From Poecilobothrus nobilitatus (lineage: Eukaryota > Arthropoda > Insecta > Diptera > Dolichopodidae): a stretch of DNA of 64,000 nucleotides. The translations under genes and the position numbers were made by a program. The notes under the pieces were generated by a model that was given only the letters and a program-made list of their open reading frames with translations, searched no databases and was not told the DNA's origin. Location of the stretch: positions 230,189,196 through 230,253,195 of the forward strand of contig OX352772.1 in NCBI GenBank assembly GCA_947095535.1, in the 5' to 3' direction. Every line of letters starts with the position of its first letter. Position 1 is the first letter of the stretch. Shown piece after piece: positions 43,622 through 55,130 of this stretch.

Positions 43622-44641
43622 ATGTCAAGAAATAAAAGGCATTCATTGAATTCGTCTAAAAAAAGAAATAAGTGTAAAATTTGCACGGTGGATATTGTGT
43701 CAAGCGATGATGAAGATCTTAGTTTGCAATGCGATTCATGCACTGGTTGGATACATTTAAAGTGCTCAAAAATCAATAAAACAACTTATGATATCCTAAA
43801 TAGCAATGAAGAAGCACCATTCAAATGCCATAAGTGCTCACCAAAATTCCATGAAAATTTTACTAAACAAAATCACACAAGTAAAAACTCAAATTTGGAA
43901 ATAAAGTATGATGTCATTATATCCAAACTGAACAATATCACGGAAGATATGCAGGATTTGTGCCAATTTGTAACTTTCGTAAATGAAAAGTATGATGATA
44001 TTAACAAAAAATTAAAAAAAACTATGGACGAGAATAAAGCCATAAAAAACAAAACATAAAACTTAATAATGATATCTTAAATTTACGTAAATATATTCAT
44101 AATGTTGAAAGTTCAAATGTTTGTAAGCAAATAATAGTTAAAACTGATTCCGATTCTCTAACTACAAATAAAGATATTATAAATAAAGTTACGGCTGCTG
44201 CAAATGCTGTGCAGGCTAATTTAAATGTTGATGACATAAGTAATGTCGTAGTATTAAAAAGATTCATTGTTAAAGTAAAGAATGGTAACGACTATAACAA
44301 ACTACTTGCAAAGATTGAATTTTCAACGGCTATGAAAAAGTCCTTTTTGAGTACCTGAGTACAAAAATCTATATATGTTTGATGCCTTAACGAATGATAC
44401 TAAGGAGCTTTTCAAATATGCACAGCGTTTAAAAAGTGCAGGATATTTGTCTGTGTACACACTAAATGGAAGAGTCTTCGCCAAATTGAATGATGTTTCA
44501 CAAAAAGTTCTTATAAAAAGTAAGGAAACTGTGAATACTTTATTGACAAAACGAACTAAAGTTAATCCATCAAAAGACGCAGCAGATTTATTGGATCGTC
44601 ATAGCACTGATGAAGATGAATTCGACAATTTAGAAGACTAA
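43622..44641 (+). pseudogene. CR1-like ORF1 with PHD finger and coiled coil
   Basis: The ATG at 43622 (context AAAATG) opens SRNKRHSLNSS, then a PHD-type zinc finger: CKICTVDI, CDSCTGWIHLKC and CHKC (residues about 17-72; Cys4-His-Cys3 order). A predicted coiled coil follows (NNITEDMQDLCQF to NKKLKKTMDENKAIKNK). A stop at 44057 breaks the frame; the continuation at 44070-44360 (LRKYIHNVESSN; DDISNVVVLKRF) and 44375-44641 (DALTNDTKELFKYAQRL; VFAKLNDVSQKVLI) forms the C-terminal RNA-binding-like half, with another TGA near 44356. The tail after 44641 is T-rich. It would coat element RNA. Confidence 0.75.
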
Positions 44642-44742
44642 TTATAATAATTTTTTATTTTTTTTCTCTTTTTTTAATATAACTTAACTTGTTTTTTTTT
44701 TTTTGATACTTTTTTTTCGTTTTCTTTTTTTTTATCTTTAAT

Positions 44743-47425
44743 ATGCATAATACATTCAAAATTAATCACTTTTTTAATCAATATATTATTTTAGATACTA
44801 ATTCTTTCAGAACACTGTATTTAAATTTAAGAAGTTTACTAAAAAAATTAGATAAAGTTGATGAAATTCTTAATCAATTTAACACATTTGTAGAAGCGAT
44901 AGTCATAAGGGAAACGTGGTTATTACAAGGTGAAGAAATATTCACTAATATTCCGCACTACAGTGGTTTCCATTCATTCAGAAAAAGTCGGCATAGAGGC
45001 GGTGGCGTAAGTATTTTTCTACATAAAAGTATTAGTGGACATATAATTTATGAAAACTCAGATAATTTTAATAACATTCTTATAGTAGCAATCCCAAAAA
45101 TGAAATTTAAATTGCTAGGAGCCGATCGATCTCCAAATGCTTGTAATTCTATTCCCGATTTTTTAGCAAAAATAGATCAACTTACACATAATTTTAAAAG
45201 TATTGTTTTGGTGAATGATTTTAATTTTGATCTTTTGGATCACGAAAATATTAATACGAGAACATATGTAGATTGCTTAAAATTGAATGGGTATACTATT
45301 CTTAATGCAAATACACGCTCGATGCCAACTCGCACTAGTGAATATTCTTCTACCATTATCGATCATTTTTCTACCGATCTTTTACAGTACGATTTTAAAT
45401 TGGCTATATTTGAAACTCTACTCTAAACAATAGTTTATTTTATACTAACAAAAAACAATCAGTTCAAGAATTCAATCATTACAAAAATTTTAATCCGGAA
45501 AATGTAAATTATAAAGATGTTATAAAACAATGGATTTCAATAATTGATTCTAACACTCAACCATAAAAATAAAAAATAAAAACCGGTTTCTAAAACCTTT
45601 TATGACAAAAGATTTATTATATTTGTCTAAAGAAAAAGAAAGATTATTTAAACTAACAAAAAAGTACGCTAACAATTTGTATATAAAAGAAGAATTTAGA
45701 GAGATAAGAAACCAGTTTGAGAATAAAAAAATATTAAAAAAAAAACATTTATTGATAATCAATGTTTATTAAACTTAAAAAATCCAAAAAAATTGTGGCA
45801 AATTATAAATTATTCTCTCTATAATAGGTCTAATATTTGTAGTAATTATGTACCAGAAAATATCGTTTATAATGGTGTTACTGTATGTAATCCACGGAAT
45901 ATAGTAAATTATTTTAATAATCATTTTCTTTCGGTTGCATGCTTTTGGAATCAATCTAGTTTAATTGTACAGGATTATAATGAATACAATTTAGATCTTT
46001 TATTTGATGAACATCAATTTTTTTTTCAATTTACCACTAATATGGTTATGAGCAAACACATAAAGAATATTCGGGATAATGTTGCGAGTGGTTATGATCG
46101 AATGTCTGCAAAAGATCTTCAAGCTTTTTCAGATGATAAGATCAGCCAGCTCACAAAAATTTTTAACGATTCGGTTGTTAAATGCTCTTTTCCAGATGAA
46201 TTAAAAATAGCCAAGCTTACACCTTTACATAAGTCCGGAGCTAAGGGAGATATTAATAATTACAGAGCCATATCTGTCCTTCCAGTAATTTCGAAACCAT
46301 TTGAACGAATTATCTTTGATCAAATGTGGACACACTTTGTGAAGACCAATTTCGTTAGTGAGAACCAGTTTGGATTTATTCCATTATCAAGTACGACTTC
46401 AGCCTGCATCGAAGTTATAAACATGATTCAGGAGTCAATGTCTCGAAACAAAATAACTTCATTAATAAGTATTGATCTCGAAAAGGCATTTGATTCAATT
46501 GATCATGACATTCTTCTAATGAAACTTAAAGCAGCGCACTTTTCAATTGACGCCGTACAATATATAAATTCTTACCATACCAATAGGAAACAATACGTTC
46601 AAATTGGTGAAATTAACAGTGATGTTAATTTGGTAAAACAAGGTGTACCGCAGGGCTCCATATTGGGTCTCTTATTATTTGTAGTATACATAAATGACAT
46701 TTTTGAACTCTCCTGTAAAGGAACTATAATTTTGTATGCTATTGATGCCTTGCTGATGCCCTGCTATTGAAGATTCTATGGCAGCTGCGTATGAAAGCAT
46801 GCAAACCGATTTAAATACATTACATGAATATTTCACCAATAACAAATTAAAAATTAATATAAATAAAACCAAATATATGGTGTTAAAAAAACCTGTACCA
46901 AATAATTTCAGAATAATTGTAAATGGTGAAATCCTTCAGGGAACTGATCTTATTAAGTATCTCGGTCCATATATAGACAAAAATTTGAAATGGACTTATC
47001 ACATTGACCATGTTAAAAATAAAACTATTCCGTACGTAGCAGCTTTATATAGACAGTGCTACATTCTTCCAAAATCGACTCTATACAATATATATTTCGC
47101 AAATATACATTCCCAGTTTATTTATCTAAATTCAATATGGTCGAGTTCTCCCGCTTATAAATTACGTGAAATACAAGTTTTGCAAAATAAGGCATTAAAG
47201 GCAATAAACCGTTTACCTCTTTTAACCCCATCCAACACACTTTACAGTGAAAAATTGTTATCTGTTGATAAATTAAAGCTCTACGAATTATTTATACTAT
47301 GTTATAAGTTGGTTCACGATAAAATTAAATCTGGGGTACAACTTTCCAAGGTTTGTGAGGTTCATAACTATAATACTAGGGAAGAGACAATTTGTCAGTT
47401 TCAAATTTCGCTCCGAACACAATAA
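44743..47425 (+). pseudogene. CR1-like ORF2: endonuclease and reverse transcriptase
   Basis: Frame 44743-45426 holds the endonuclease: YLNLRSLLKKLDKVDEI, IRETWL (Glu box), GGGVSIFL, a degraded VNDFNFDLL in place of GDFN, and STIIDHF. 45430-45790 is broken linker. Frame 45793-46770 holds the RT: NYRAISVLPVISKPFE, NQFGF, IDLEKAFDSIDH (motif A), KQGVPQGSILGLLLF (motif B), then LYAIDALL where the catalytic YADD has become YAID, then a stop. Frame 46778-47425 is the thumb and C-terminus (NNKLKININKTKYMVL; IKYLGPYIDKNLKW; LREIQVLQNKALKAI). The last residues run to about 47530 after a frame change. Inactive through at least the lost Asp and four frame breaks. Confidence 0.85.
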
Positions 47426-47929
47426 TTTTTTCAGCTATTACTAATCACAACAATTTGCCTCTACATGTGAGATCCACCGACTCTATGCTCGTATTTAAAC
47501 GCTTATTAAGAAAATTTCTTATGACTACCTAATCCTTTATAATTGTGTATTTCATAAATTAAAAAAAAAATATTTTACCTACTTAAAATTTTTTATATAA
47601 TAATATAAGAACTTATTGTTATTAAAATAATTTTTTTGCCTAGTTTTAAGTGTTAATTATTGTAATAAAAACAAAGGGGTTCGCCACAAGTGCTAAGCAC
47701 TTTTTTGAACCTGTAAATAATAAAAAAAAAAATAAATTAAAATCACACATCCATACTTATATGCATTTGGTGGTTAAAAAAAATAGACACTGTTTATTTC
47801 TATAGGTACAAAAAATTCGTAAATCGTATCTAATTATATGCTTTTATATTAACTCGTCGGTGTCGGTTTATTTATTTATTTGTCATTCTGTCACGCTTTT
47901 TATTATCTTCGTAATCTGTTAGCAACTTT

Positions 47930-48720
47930 TGTAAGTGTTGTATGGTGCAGAGGAAAGTGTACAGGTTTCAAAAGTGGAGGTCATCTTGTCCGAATCCAGT
48001 TCACATGCAACTTTTTTTTTTTTTAACTATCTATTCATCAACATTTTTTGAATAAAATATGTATATATTTTGTATACATATGAATTTAAAACTTAAATTT
48101 TTATCTCTATTTACACACGCAATATATTTTTGATATTTTGTCCTATAATAGTATAATATTGATGTCCATTGCACATGGTGTTTTGTATTAGCAAAACACA
48201 ATACATACAATATTTTTATGTATGTTGCTAAATTATTTAGTTTACAATATTTGTTTAGTATTTAAATCAAAATATTTGCTGTCAACATTCTTTAATGCAT
48301 ATTGAATATGCATGATTAAAACTTAAGATTTTATGTTCATAATATGTTCAGAAAATATTTAAGTGTTGTATAGTGCAGAGGAGAGTGTACAGGCTTTGAA
48401 AGTAAAGGTAATGTGGTTCGAATCCAATTTGTGTACGTATATATTTTTTTTTTTTTGTCAACTGTATTCATCAACATTTTTTTAATAAAATTTTATGTAT
48501 AATATACACATATTATTTGATCTTTCCTCCTATAATAATTTAGTTCAACCAATCTTGATGGGCACATGTGTTTTGTATTAGGATTTAGCAAAACACAAAA
48601 TATATAGGTACAATATTTTTATGTTGCTAAATTATTTTGTTTTTAAACATTTGTTTAGGATTTAAATCAGAATACTTATTTGTTGTCAACATTCTTTGTT
48701 GCATATTGAATATGCATGGC
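47930..48720 (+). repeat. Two tandem SINE-like units with pol III boxes
   Basis: Unit 1 (about 47930-48320) and unit 2 (about 48360-48720) are direct copies about 428 bases apart. Each starts AAGTGTTGTAT(G/A)GTGCAGAGG and carries an A box (TGGTGCAGAGG at 47943; TAGTGCAGAGG at 48371) and a B box 44-46 bases later (GTCCGAATCC at 47989; GGTTCGAATCC at 48415), then a T-run, CATCAACATTTTTT.AATAAA, TGTTTTGTATTAGCAAAACACA-type sequence and CATATTGAATATGCATG. A box and B box spacing and sequence fit an internal RNA polymerase III promoter of a tRNA-derived SINE. Confidence 0.65.
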
Positions 48721-48936
48721 GTTAAAAATTAATGTTTTATGTGTTTTATTTAGGAACATTTATTATGTATATTGTGTCAATAGATATACACATAAAATTT
48801 TATTCAAAATAATTCCAATTGCCAAATTCAAACTACATACATACATACATAATATTTTTTTTGTATATGTACACATAGTAAAGAATATAAAAAGTAAAGA
48901 TCATTTCAAAATTATGCTTTTGCCTGGAGACACACA

Positions 48937-49600
48937 GTATCTGGGTCAAAGTCGTACCTAGAAAAAAGAAGAGGGAGAAGAAAGAAAAAGCCAGGAGTAA
49001 AGTCCTGGAGAATGTCATCGCTGGAGTCGGGGAGAAAGCTAGTACTAATAAAGGAGCACGAAAAAGAGGACTTCGTCGGGAGGCAATCCTGATTAAACCA
49101 GTCCAAAGCAAATCTTATGCTGAGGTATTAAACATTATCAGGAAGGAAGTTTACCCTGAGAGCACGGGGACAGAGGTAAGAGCGGTTCGTAAGACGCGGG
49201 TCGGAGAAGTCCTTGTAGAACTAGGGGCCGGAACAGGAGATAAAGCTGCATTTGACGAGTCCCTATACTGGGAGAGAACGGAAGCGTGTGAGCCAAAGGA
49301 GATGGTGGAGGTTAGAGATCTTGATGACCTCACCGCCTCGAAGGAGGTGAGTAACGCCATAAAAGAAGTTTTGGGCGGTTGGACCGCGAGTTTGAAAATC
49401 TCGGTAACCGATTCTAACAGGAGAGCACAAAAAAATACAATGGTGACCATAGGGACAAAGGGCGCGCAACAACTTATAAAAACCCAGCGAAAGTAGGATT
49501 CGCCAACTGCAGAGACAGCCAGAGGGCAACCGCAACTAAGTGCTATAGGTGTCTTGGGTACGGTCACCGTGCTGGGACATGCAAAGCCCTGATAAAAGCA
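48937..49600 (+). pseudogene. R1-like ORF1 (gag) with zinc knuckle
   Basis: Readable from about 49020: KGARKRGLRREAILIKPV, then YAEVLNIIRKEVYP, VGEVLVELGAGTGDKAAF, MVEVRDLDDLTASKEVSNAI and TASLKISVTDSNRRAQK to a stop at 49495. In another frame 49499-49600 continues with FANCRDS and then a CCHC knuckle CYRCLGYGHRAGTC. Upstream (48937-49010) Lys/Glu-rich codons are in yet another frame. At least two frameshifts. The DLDxxTxxxEV block before zinc knuckles is what I know of R1-type gag proteins, which bind the element RNA. Confidence 0.75.
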
Positions 49601-49759
49601 GGCTCTGCTTCAGGTTTGGCAGGCCAGACCACCAGGCGAAGGTGTCCATAATTCTGGTAGCGTAAACCATATCCCTGGGTCTAGGAGATGCGAGGTGTTT
49701 AGGAACGCTTTCGGGAGGTCTCAATTACTTATTAGATAATCCGGACTATGCAAGCGAAT

Positions 49760-52116
49760 CTTAAAGACTAGAAATCACCAGACGATGAGCTCCTTCGAAT
49801 TTCAGGCAAAATTATAGTCGCTGGAGACTTCAATGCGCAAAATACTGAATGAGGAATGTCCAACACCAACTTTCGAGGGAAATATATCTCGGACATGGCG
49901 GCTAATTGTACTAAACACTGGTTGTACGGCAACGTTTCGTCGCCCAGATTATATCAAGACTATCCCCGACATCTCCTTCGCGACGGAGGATCTCGCCTTA
50001 TTAGTGAAGGGCTGGAGCGTACTGGAGGACTATACCGGAAGTGACCACCAGTACATTACTTTCTGTGTTCGGGAGAGGTCAGAATCATACCAGAGTGCTG
50101 GACAAGAGCTAGGGCGGTGGAATATCGGAAGGCTTGATGAGGCTAGATTCTCCTCAATACTTCGAGACGCCCGGTTTTTAGTAGAACACCCAACGAATCG
50201 CAGAGCCCGGCAACGAACAGAAACTGTTGTGGAAGAAACAATGGGTCTTATTCGCAGCGCCTGTGAGCTGTCCATGTCCCGGCACAGACCGGCACCATGT
50301 CGATGTCCGGTGTATTGGTGGACCGAGGAGATTGTGGATCTCAGAAGACTCTGCCTTCGGCTTAGACGGAGAGCACAAAGGGTGCGGAATCGTCAGCAGG
50401 CAAACACTATCTCCGCGGAACAGAAGGTGGGAAAGAAGTTGCTCCGGTACGAGAAAGATAGGTGAGAACGTATCCCTGCGGGGCCTTGGCTATAAAATAG
50501 TCACAAAGAAGCTTAGGTTGGGGTCAGCGCCGAGCTGCATGAGTGCGGAGACCATTATACGGGTAGTTGATGCACTTTTCCCATCACACCCACTTCGTGA
50601 AGAGACCCCTGAAATAGAAATAGGTGATATTCCCCTCTCCACTGACGAGGAGCTGGTAGTTGCGGTGGACTCTATACGTAACCGCAAAGCTGCCGAACTC
50701 GATGGGATAGCCTCAGAAGTCCTGAAAGCTGCGTACCATGCACGGCCCGACCACCTGCTTAGAATGTACAATTCCTGCCTCATTACCGGAACCTTCTGTC
50801 AACGGTGGAAAACTGCCCGCCTTGCGCTGATTAGCAAAGGCAAAAGTGACGTAATGGTTCCATCGGCATATCGTCCACTATGCATGTTGGACACTACAGG
50901 CAAGGTGCTAGAGAAGTTAGTGCAGCCTCGCCTAATCTCGGCGATAAGGAGTGCTGGTAACTTGTCCGAACGACAATGTGGCTTTCGGCGACGACGCTCC
51001 ACAATAGGAGCTATCCAAGAGGTAATAGAAACCGTGAGAAAGGCTGAAGAAGGTAACTTTTACTCGCGACAGTTAGTCCTCTTCGTCACCCTTGACGTGA
51101 AAAACGCATTCAATTCTGCAAGGTGGGGGGATATGCTGGATGCATTAGAGGCGTTCAGAGTTCCAGAATACCTCATAAGAATTATCCGGGACTATAATGA
51201 TAGCCGCCCGCACCGCGGACTTGGCGCAGCTAAAATTAAATATAGCGATGCGGAGAATAAGTACATGGATGTCTGATCGAGGGCTAGCTTTAGCACTCGC
51301 CAAAACGGAAATTGTTATTCTAAACAAAAGGAGGATCGACACAATTCTACCGTTTATGGTAGGAGAGGAGCGCGTAGTGTCAAAAGCTGCTGCTAAATAC
51401 CTAGGGGTGATGATCGACCAAAAACTGACCTTCGGGCAGCACTTGCGACGGATTGCTGACAAGTCGGTGGTCATGGTCGCGAACTTGAGCAGAATAATGG
51501 CTAATACTCATGGGCCTACTTCAAGTAAGCGAAGACTCCTAATGAATACCATGCAGTCGGCGCTGTTATATTGTGCGGAAGTCTGGGGCGATCGAATGCG
51601 ATTTGATTGGTACAGAAAAGGGATAGCTTTTGTCCAACGACGCACTGCTCTCCGGGTCGTCTGTTCCTACCGAACAGTCTCTGAAGCTGCGGTGCTCGTA
51701 ATTGCTGGAGTTATACCCTTCGGATTGCTGGCGTTGAAATGAAAAAATATCTACATTAGAAGGACGGGGATCAGGCCAGAGAGAGCGGCCACGGAACAGA
51801 GAAGCGCCCCACCATGAACAAATGGCAAGAGTTCTGGGATGTCGAGCCTAGGGAACGATGGATCGCTCGGCTTCTGCCGCAGATAAAAAAGTGGGTTAGT
51901 CGTAAGGATAGGGACGTAAACTACTACCTCAAGCAGTTCCTAAGCGGACACGGATGCTTTCGGTCATACCTTCACAGGATGGGACGAGTCGAGACACCTG
52001 AATGTTTCTATTGTGGGAGAGGCAGAGATGATACAGAACACTGCGATCGGTGGACGGATGGCAGAGCTGCAGTTAAACAGATACTCGGACCGTTGTCACC
52101 AGACAATATAGTATAG
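49760..52116 (+). pseudogene. R1-like ORF2: endonuclease remnant, RT lacking its catalytic box, C-terminal zinc motif
   Basis: The endonuclease is represented by IIVAGDFNAQN (about 49808) and SDHQYITF (about 50040); the N-terminal half is deleted, since only about 200 bases separate the gag knuckle from GDFNA. The RT is at 50480-51220: RKAAELDGIASEVLKA, AYRPLCMLDTTGKVLEKL, RQCGFRRRRSTIGAI, LFVTLDVKNAFNSARW (motif A), ending IRDY. It then jumps to ADLAQLKLNIAMRRISTWM (51210 on), so motif B and the YADD box are deleted. The thumb (KAAAKYLGVMIDQKLTF) and the C-terminal domain (51814-52116) follow, with CFYCGRGRDDTEHC zinc motif. Non-functional. Confidence 0.85.
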
Positions 52117-52377
52117 TATATGCTTGGAATTCGTTCAAAATACGCTTCGCACAAAGAACCAAGAGGCTGAGGTGGTAGACCCGCAGCGACGATTGTGAGC
52201 CCTGTGCCTGTCTGATAAGGCCCAGCCTGAAGCAATGTGCAAAACGGTACCGGTCTGGCGTCCTTGGTGTTAGGGGGGGTTTTAGCCGATAGTACACCTG
52301 AATCCAGGTGGTAGTCCGGCACTTTGTGCGTAAACGCATTTCCCCCCTCGGACAAGAAAGTTATTATTATTATTATT

Positions 52378-54957
52378 ACTAGCAGAGTACCCGGCGTTGC
52401 CCGGAGTATTTTATCGGCTGTATGAAATAAAAATTATTAACTTTTGCTTTTGAGTTAATATAATTTAATTAACAGAGATCACGTATATTTATAATATTTT
52501 CAGATGCTGGTTGTTAATATTCTATTTTTTATTACATTTAGTTAAATTGAATAAACAGAGCGAAAAATTAAAGACAATTCGTCTACAAAAAATCTTTAAA
52601 GGAATCAATAATCTATTGAGTACAGAATTACGGCGAAATAAGTTTTCAAAATATATTCATTAATACCGAAACATAAAATTGCATTTCAATTATAGAAGAC
52701 CATAATGTAATAAATTTTTTTTCGTCAGTAATGTCACTTCATGTTTTTGTGAATCATCCTTTTAAGCATATTTTGAAAAATTTGCTATTAGGTTCGCTCT
52801 GTTAATCCGTCTATTTACAAAACTTATATACTGTTTAATAAAGAGCAATGAAATATTAACTATGCATAGGTCTCTTAAAAGAGTAATGTTGTAGAACAAC
52901 TTTTTTATATACCCTCACCGTTAGAGATTCTACAGCATCGACAGCTCTTCAAATTTTGAAAAAACTTCTTTTTAAATGCATACAACTCAGGTTCTGTTTA
53001 ACATTTTTTTTTTAATATAAAAACTTCATGATTGTGTTTTACCTTTATAAATCAACCAGAATTGTTTTACGATTACTTTTTCTAATTATGTTTTCAAACT
53101 GATTGGCTAAAATTATGTGTAAAAATTGTGTATGGATAAGAATGTAAGGTTTTCAGTTACTTAAATATATATCTATGTAATCATTTTTGATTAAATACTG
53201 TACAGAAATGTCAATATATTTTCTAATTTAATTGATTATGTTTATAGTATTTTTAAATAAACGGATATATTTTACATACTATATGTATATATTTCAATAA
53301 TATTTTATGCATTGTAATGCATTTCTGAATGATGGCATTATGATTGTCTAATTTAGGAGACTGTTTCTGTTTTTTAACAACGGCCGAAAATGTTATGTTG
53401 TTAAGACTTAAACACAGTATTCTTAAGATACTTAATAAGGTTACTTTAATTACTGTTCTATATTAGAAATTTGCATTGAAAGGTTTTTATGGAATATTGA
53501 AAACAGTATAGATAAAAGCAAAGAGTGTTGGAAATATTTTTTTAATAATAATAGTACAAAAAATTAGGCAAAATACTTTTAATAGGTGCTCGTGCGGAAA
53601 TAGGTTAATAAATGTTAACAAACATTTTGTCACAGGCTTTATTTAGGACCATAAATTCATCCTGCCAAATTCGACACAAATTAGAATTTTTTTTGATGGC
53701 CTATCGTGCCGAAATCTGTTAACGTATCACGACAAAATTTATAGAATGAGTTTGTGTGCCAAATTGCAATACTTGTGCAAATTTTCAATTGGTCAAATCG
53801 TTTAAGTACCACAACAAAAAATGAGACACTTCATGGCCTGAAGCCTGATTTGTTAATGTATCGTAATCAAATCAACTCAGAAAGCTTTTGTTATGAAAAC
53901 CTACCCTTTTGTAAATTTTCAACTCAACTGGTAAAACCGTTTAAGTGCGACAACAAAGAAATTAAAAAACTTCATTGGGCCCTGGTGCCAAAACAGCTTA
54001 AGGGATCGTAACCAAATCAACTGAATGATGTTCTGGGGTGAAAAGCTATACTTTTGTAAATTTTCAACTCAATTAGTAAAACCGTTTAAGCGCGACAACA
54101 AAGAAATTGCAAAACTCCATTGAGTCCTGATGCCGAAACTGGTTAATGGATCGATACCAAATCAACTTAGTGAGCTCCTGTGGTAAAGAGCTACACTTTT
54201 GTAAATTTTCAACTTAATTTGTAAAACCGTTTAAGCGCGACAGCACCGAAATTGAAAAACTCCATTGAGCCCTGGTACCGAAACGGGTTAATGAATGATA
54301 ACCAAATCAACTGAATGATGTTCTGGGGTGAAAAGCTATACTTTTGTAAATTTTCAACTCAATTAGTAAAACCGTTTAAGCGCGACAACAAAGAAATTGC
54401 AAAACTCCATTGAGTCCTGATGCCGAAACGGGTTAATGGATCGTAACCAACTCAACTCAGAGAGCTCCTGTGATAAAGAACTACACTATTGTAAATTTTC
54501 AACTCAATTGGTCAAACCGTTAAAGCAGGACAACAGAAAAATTTAATGAATTTCGTTCAGCTCTCCCGCCCAAACGGGTTAACGGAACTTGATAAAAATT
54601 TGTCACAGGCTTTTTTTCGGACCATAAAACCACCATACAAAATTGGACATAAATCGGAAATAAAAATTTCCGGGCCAAATCCGTCTAACATATTGTATCC
54701 AAATTTCTTCGGCACCCGTCCAAAGCTAAGAAGAACATTTTTACAAATTTTAAACTCAATCGATTACACCGTTTAGGCAGGAAAAAGCTTTAAATGGCTC
54801 TCAGGCCGCAATGGGTTGATGAACCGAAACACTGTATAACCTATAACACTTTCCGGGATCGTAGAAATGTTCCTGCAAAATTTGGTTGCAATCGGACTGG
54901 TGGTTTTACGTGAAAAGGGCACAAACAAACAAACAGAATTTCTGCTTTATATATTAG
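52378..54957. mobile_element. Non-autonomous Helitron inserted in an ATT tail
   Basis: Starts ACTAGCAGAGTACCCGGCGT and ends TTTATATATTAGAT, like the element at 11671-15256, to which the right two thirds align (for example TTGATTAAATACTGTACAGA at 13893 and 53192; AACAACGGCCGAAAATGTTA at 14127 and 53379). The left end is flanked by TTATTATTATTATTA and the right end by ATTATTATTATTATCATTA, so it sits inside a trinucleotide array. No helicase coding. A decayed GTCY-core repeat lies inside at about 52770-53030 (GTTCGCTCTGTTAATCCGTC, then TACAAAACTTATATACTGTT). Confidence 0.75.
53770..54560 (+). repeat. Tandem array of about 145-bp units in the Helitron
   Basis: CTTTTGTAAATTTTCAACTC (or a close form) occurs at about 53771, 53906, 54052, 54196, 54341 and 54486, spaced 135-146. 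Two non-adjacent units (54012-54155 and 54302-54445) are almost identical, 290 apart, indicating duplication of a two-unit block. Confidence 0.85.
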
Positions 54958-55090
54958 ATTATTATTATTATTATCATTATTATTATTATGTTATTATTAT
55001 TATTATTATTATTATTTCTATTATTATAATTATTGTTATTATTAATATTATTATTAATATTATTATTGTTATTTTTATTATTACTACTAT
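54958..55090 (+). repeat. ATT microsatellite (displaced R1-like tail)
   Basis: About 130 bases of imperfect (ATT)n with interruptions (CATT, GTT, AAT). It continues the TTA run at 52360-52376 that ends the R1-like element, so the two parts were probably one array before the Helitron inserted. Confidence 0.8.
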
Positions 55091-55093
55091 TAA

Positions 55094-55130
55094 GATTGGC
55101 GACTTAACCACTGCGCCATGAGTCAGATAA
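55094..55130 (-). other. tRNA-like 5' half (A box)
   Basis: On the minus strand the sequence reads TGACTCATGGCGCAGTGG then TTAAGTCGCCAATCTTA. TGGCGCAGTGG matches the pol III A-box consensus, and GGCG/CGCC could pair as a D stem. It is cut off by the ATT array. No B box follows, so it is at most half a tRNA gene or a SINE head. Weak call. Confidence 0.35.

Larger units (their letters stand above)
43600..47735 (+). mobile_element. CR1-like non-LTR retrotransposon
   Basis: Two-ORF element on the plus strand with a PHD finger in ORF1, APE endonuclease and RT in ORF2, and a 3' tail of (AATAA)/A-rich repeats (about 47718-47745) preceded by a short perfect hairpin AAGTGCTAAGCACTT (47688-47702). PHD-type fingers in ORF1 and a 3' hairpin with a short-repeat tail are features known from CR1-related elements; RNase H is absent. 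The clade call is therefore CR1-like, inferred from architecture. Both ORFs have breaks. Confidence 0.8.
48905..52376 (+). mobile_element. R1-like non-LTR retrotransposon, internally deleted
   Basis: Plus-strand element with clearly higher GC content than all neighbours. ORF1 is gag-like with a CCHC knuckle. ORF2 has the end of an APE endonuclease, RT pieces and a C-terminal Cys/His motif. The 3' region (52120-52360) has CGGCACTTTGTGCGTAAACG and ends in TTATTATTATTATTATTAC. R1-group assignment rests on the knuckle order, ORF2 C-terminal CxxC...HxxxxC and the general protein look. Large deletions remove most of the endonuclease and the RT catalytic box. Confidence 0.8.

Noticed and set aside
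49151..49567. Minus-strand frame of 138 codons over the R1-like gag
   Set aside because: Antisense to a well-supported gag reading with zinc knuckle; no recognisable motif.
54958..55090. CRISPR-like or regularly spaced repeat array
   Set aside because: Simple trinucleotide repeat without spacers; the sequence is eukaryotic.
54867..55121. Tyrosine/isoleucine-rich 84-codon frame
   Set aside because: Translation of the ATT microsatellite and the Helitron end.
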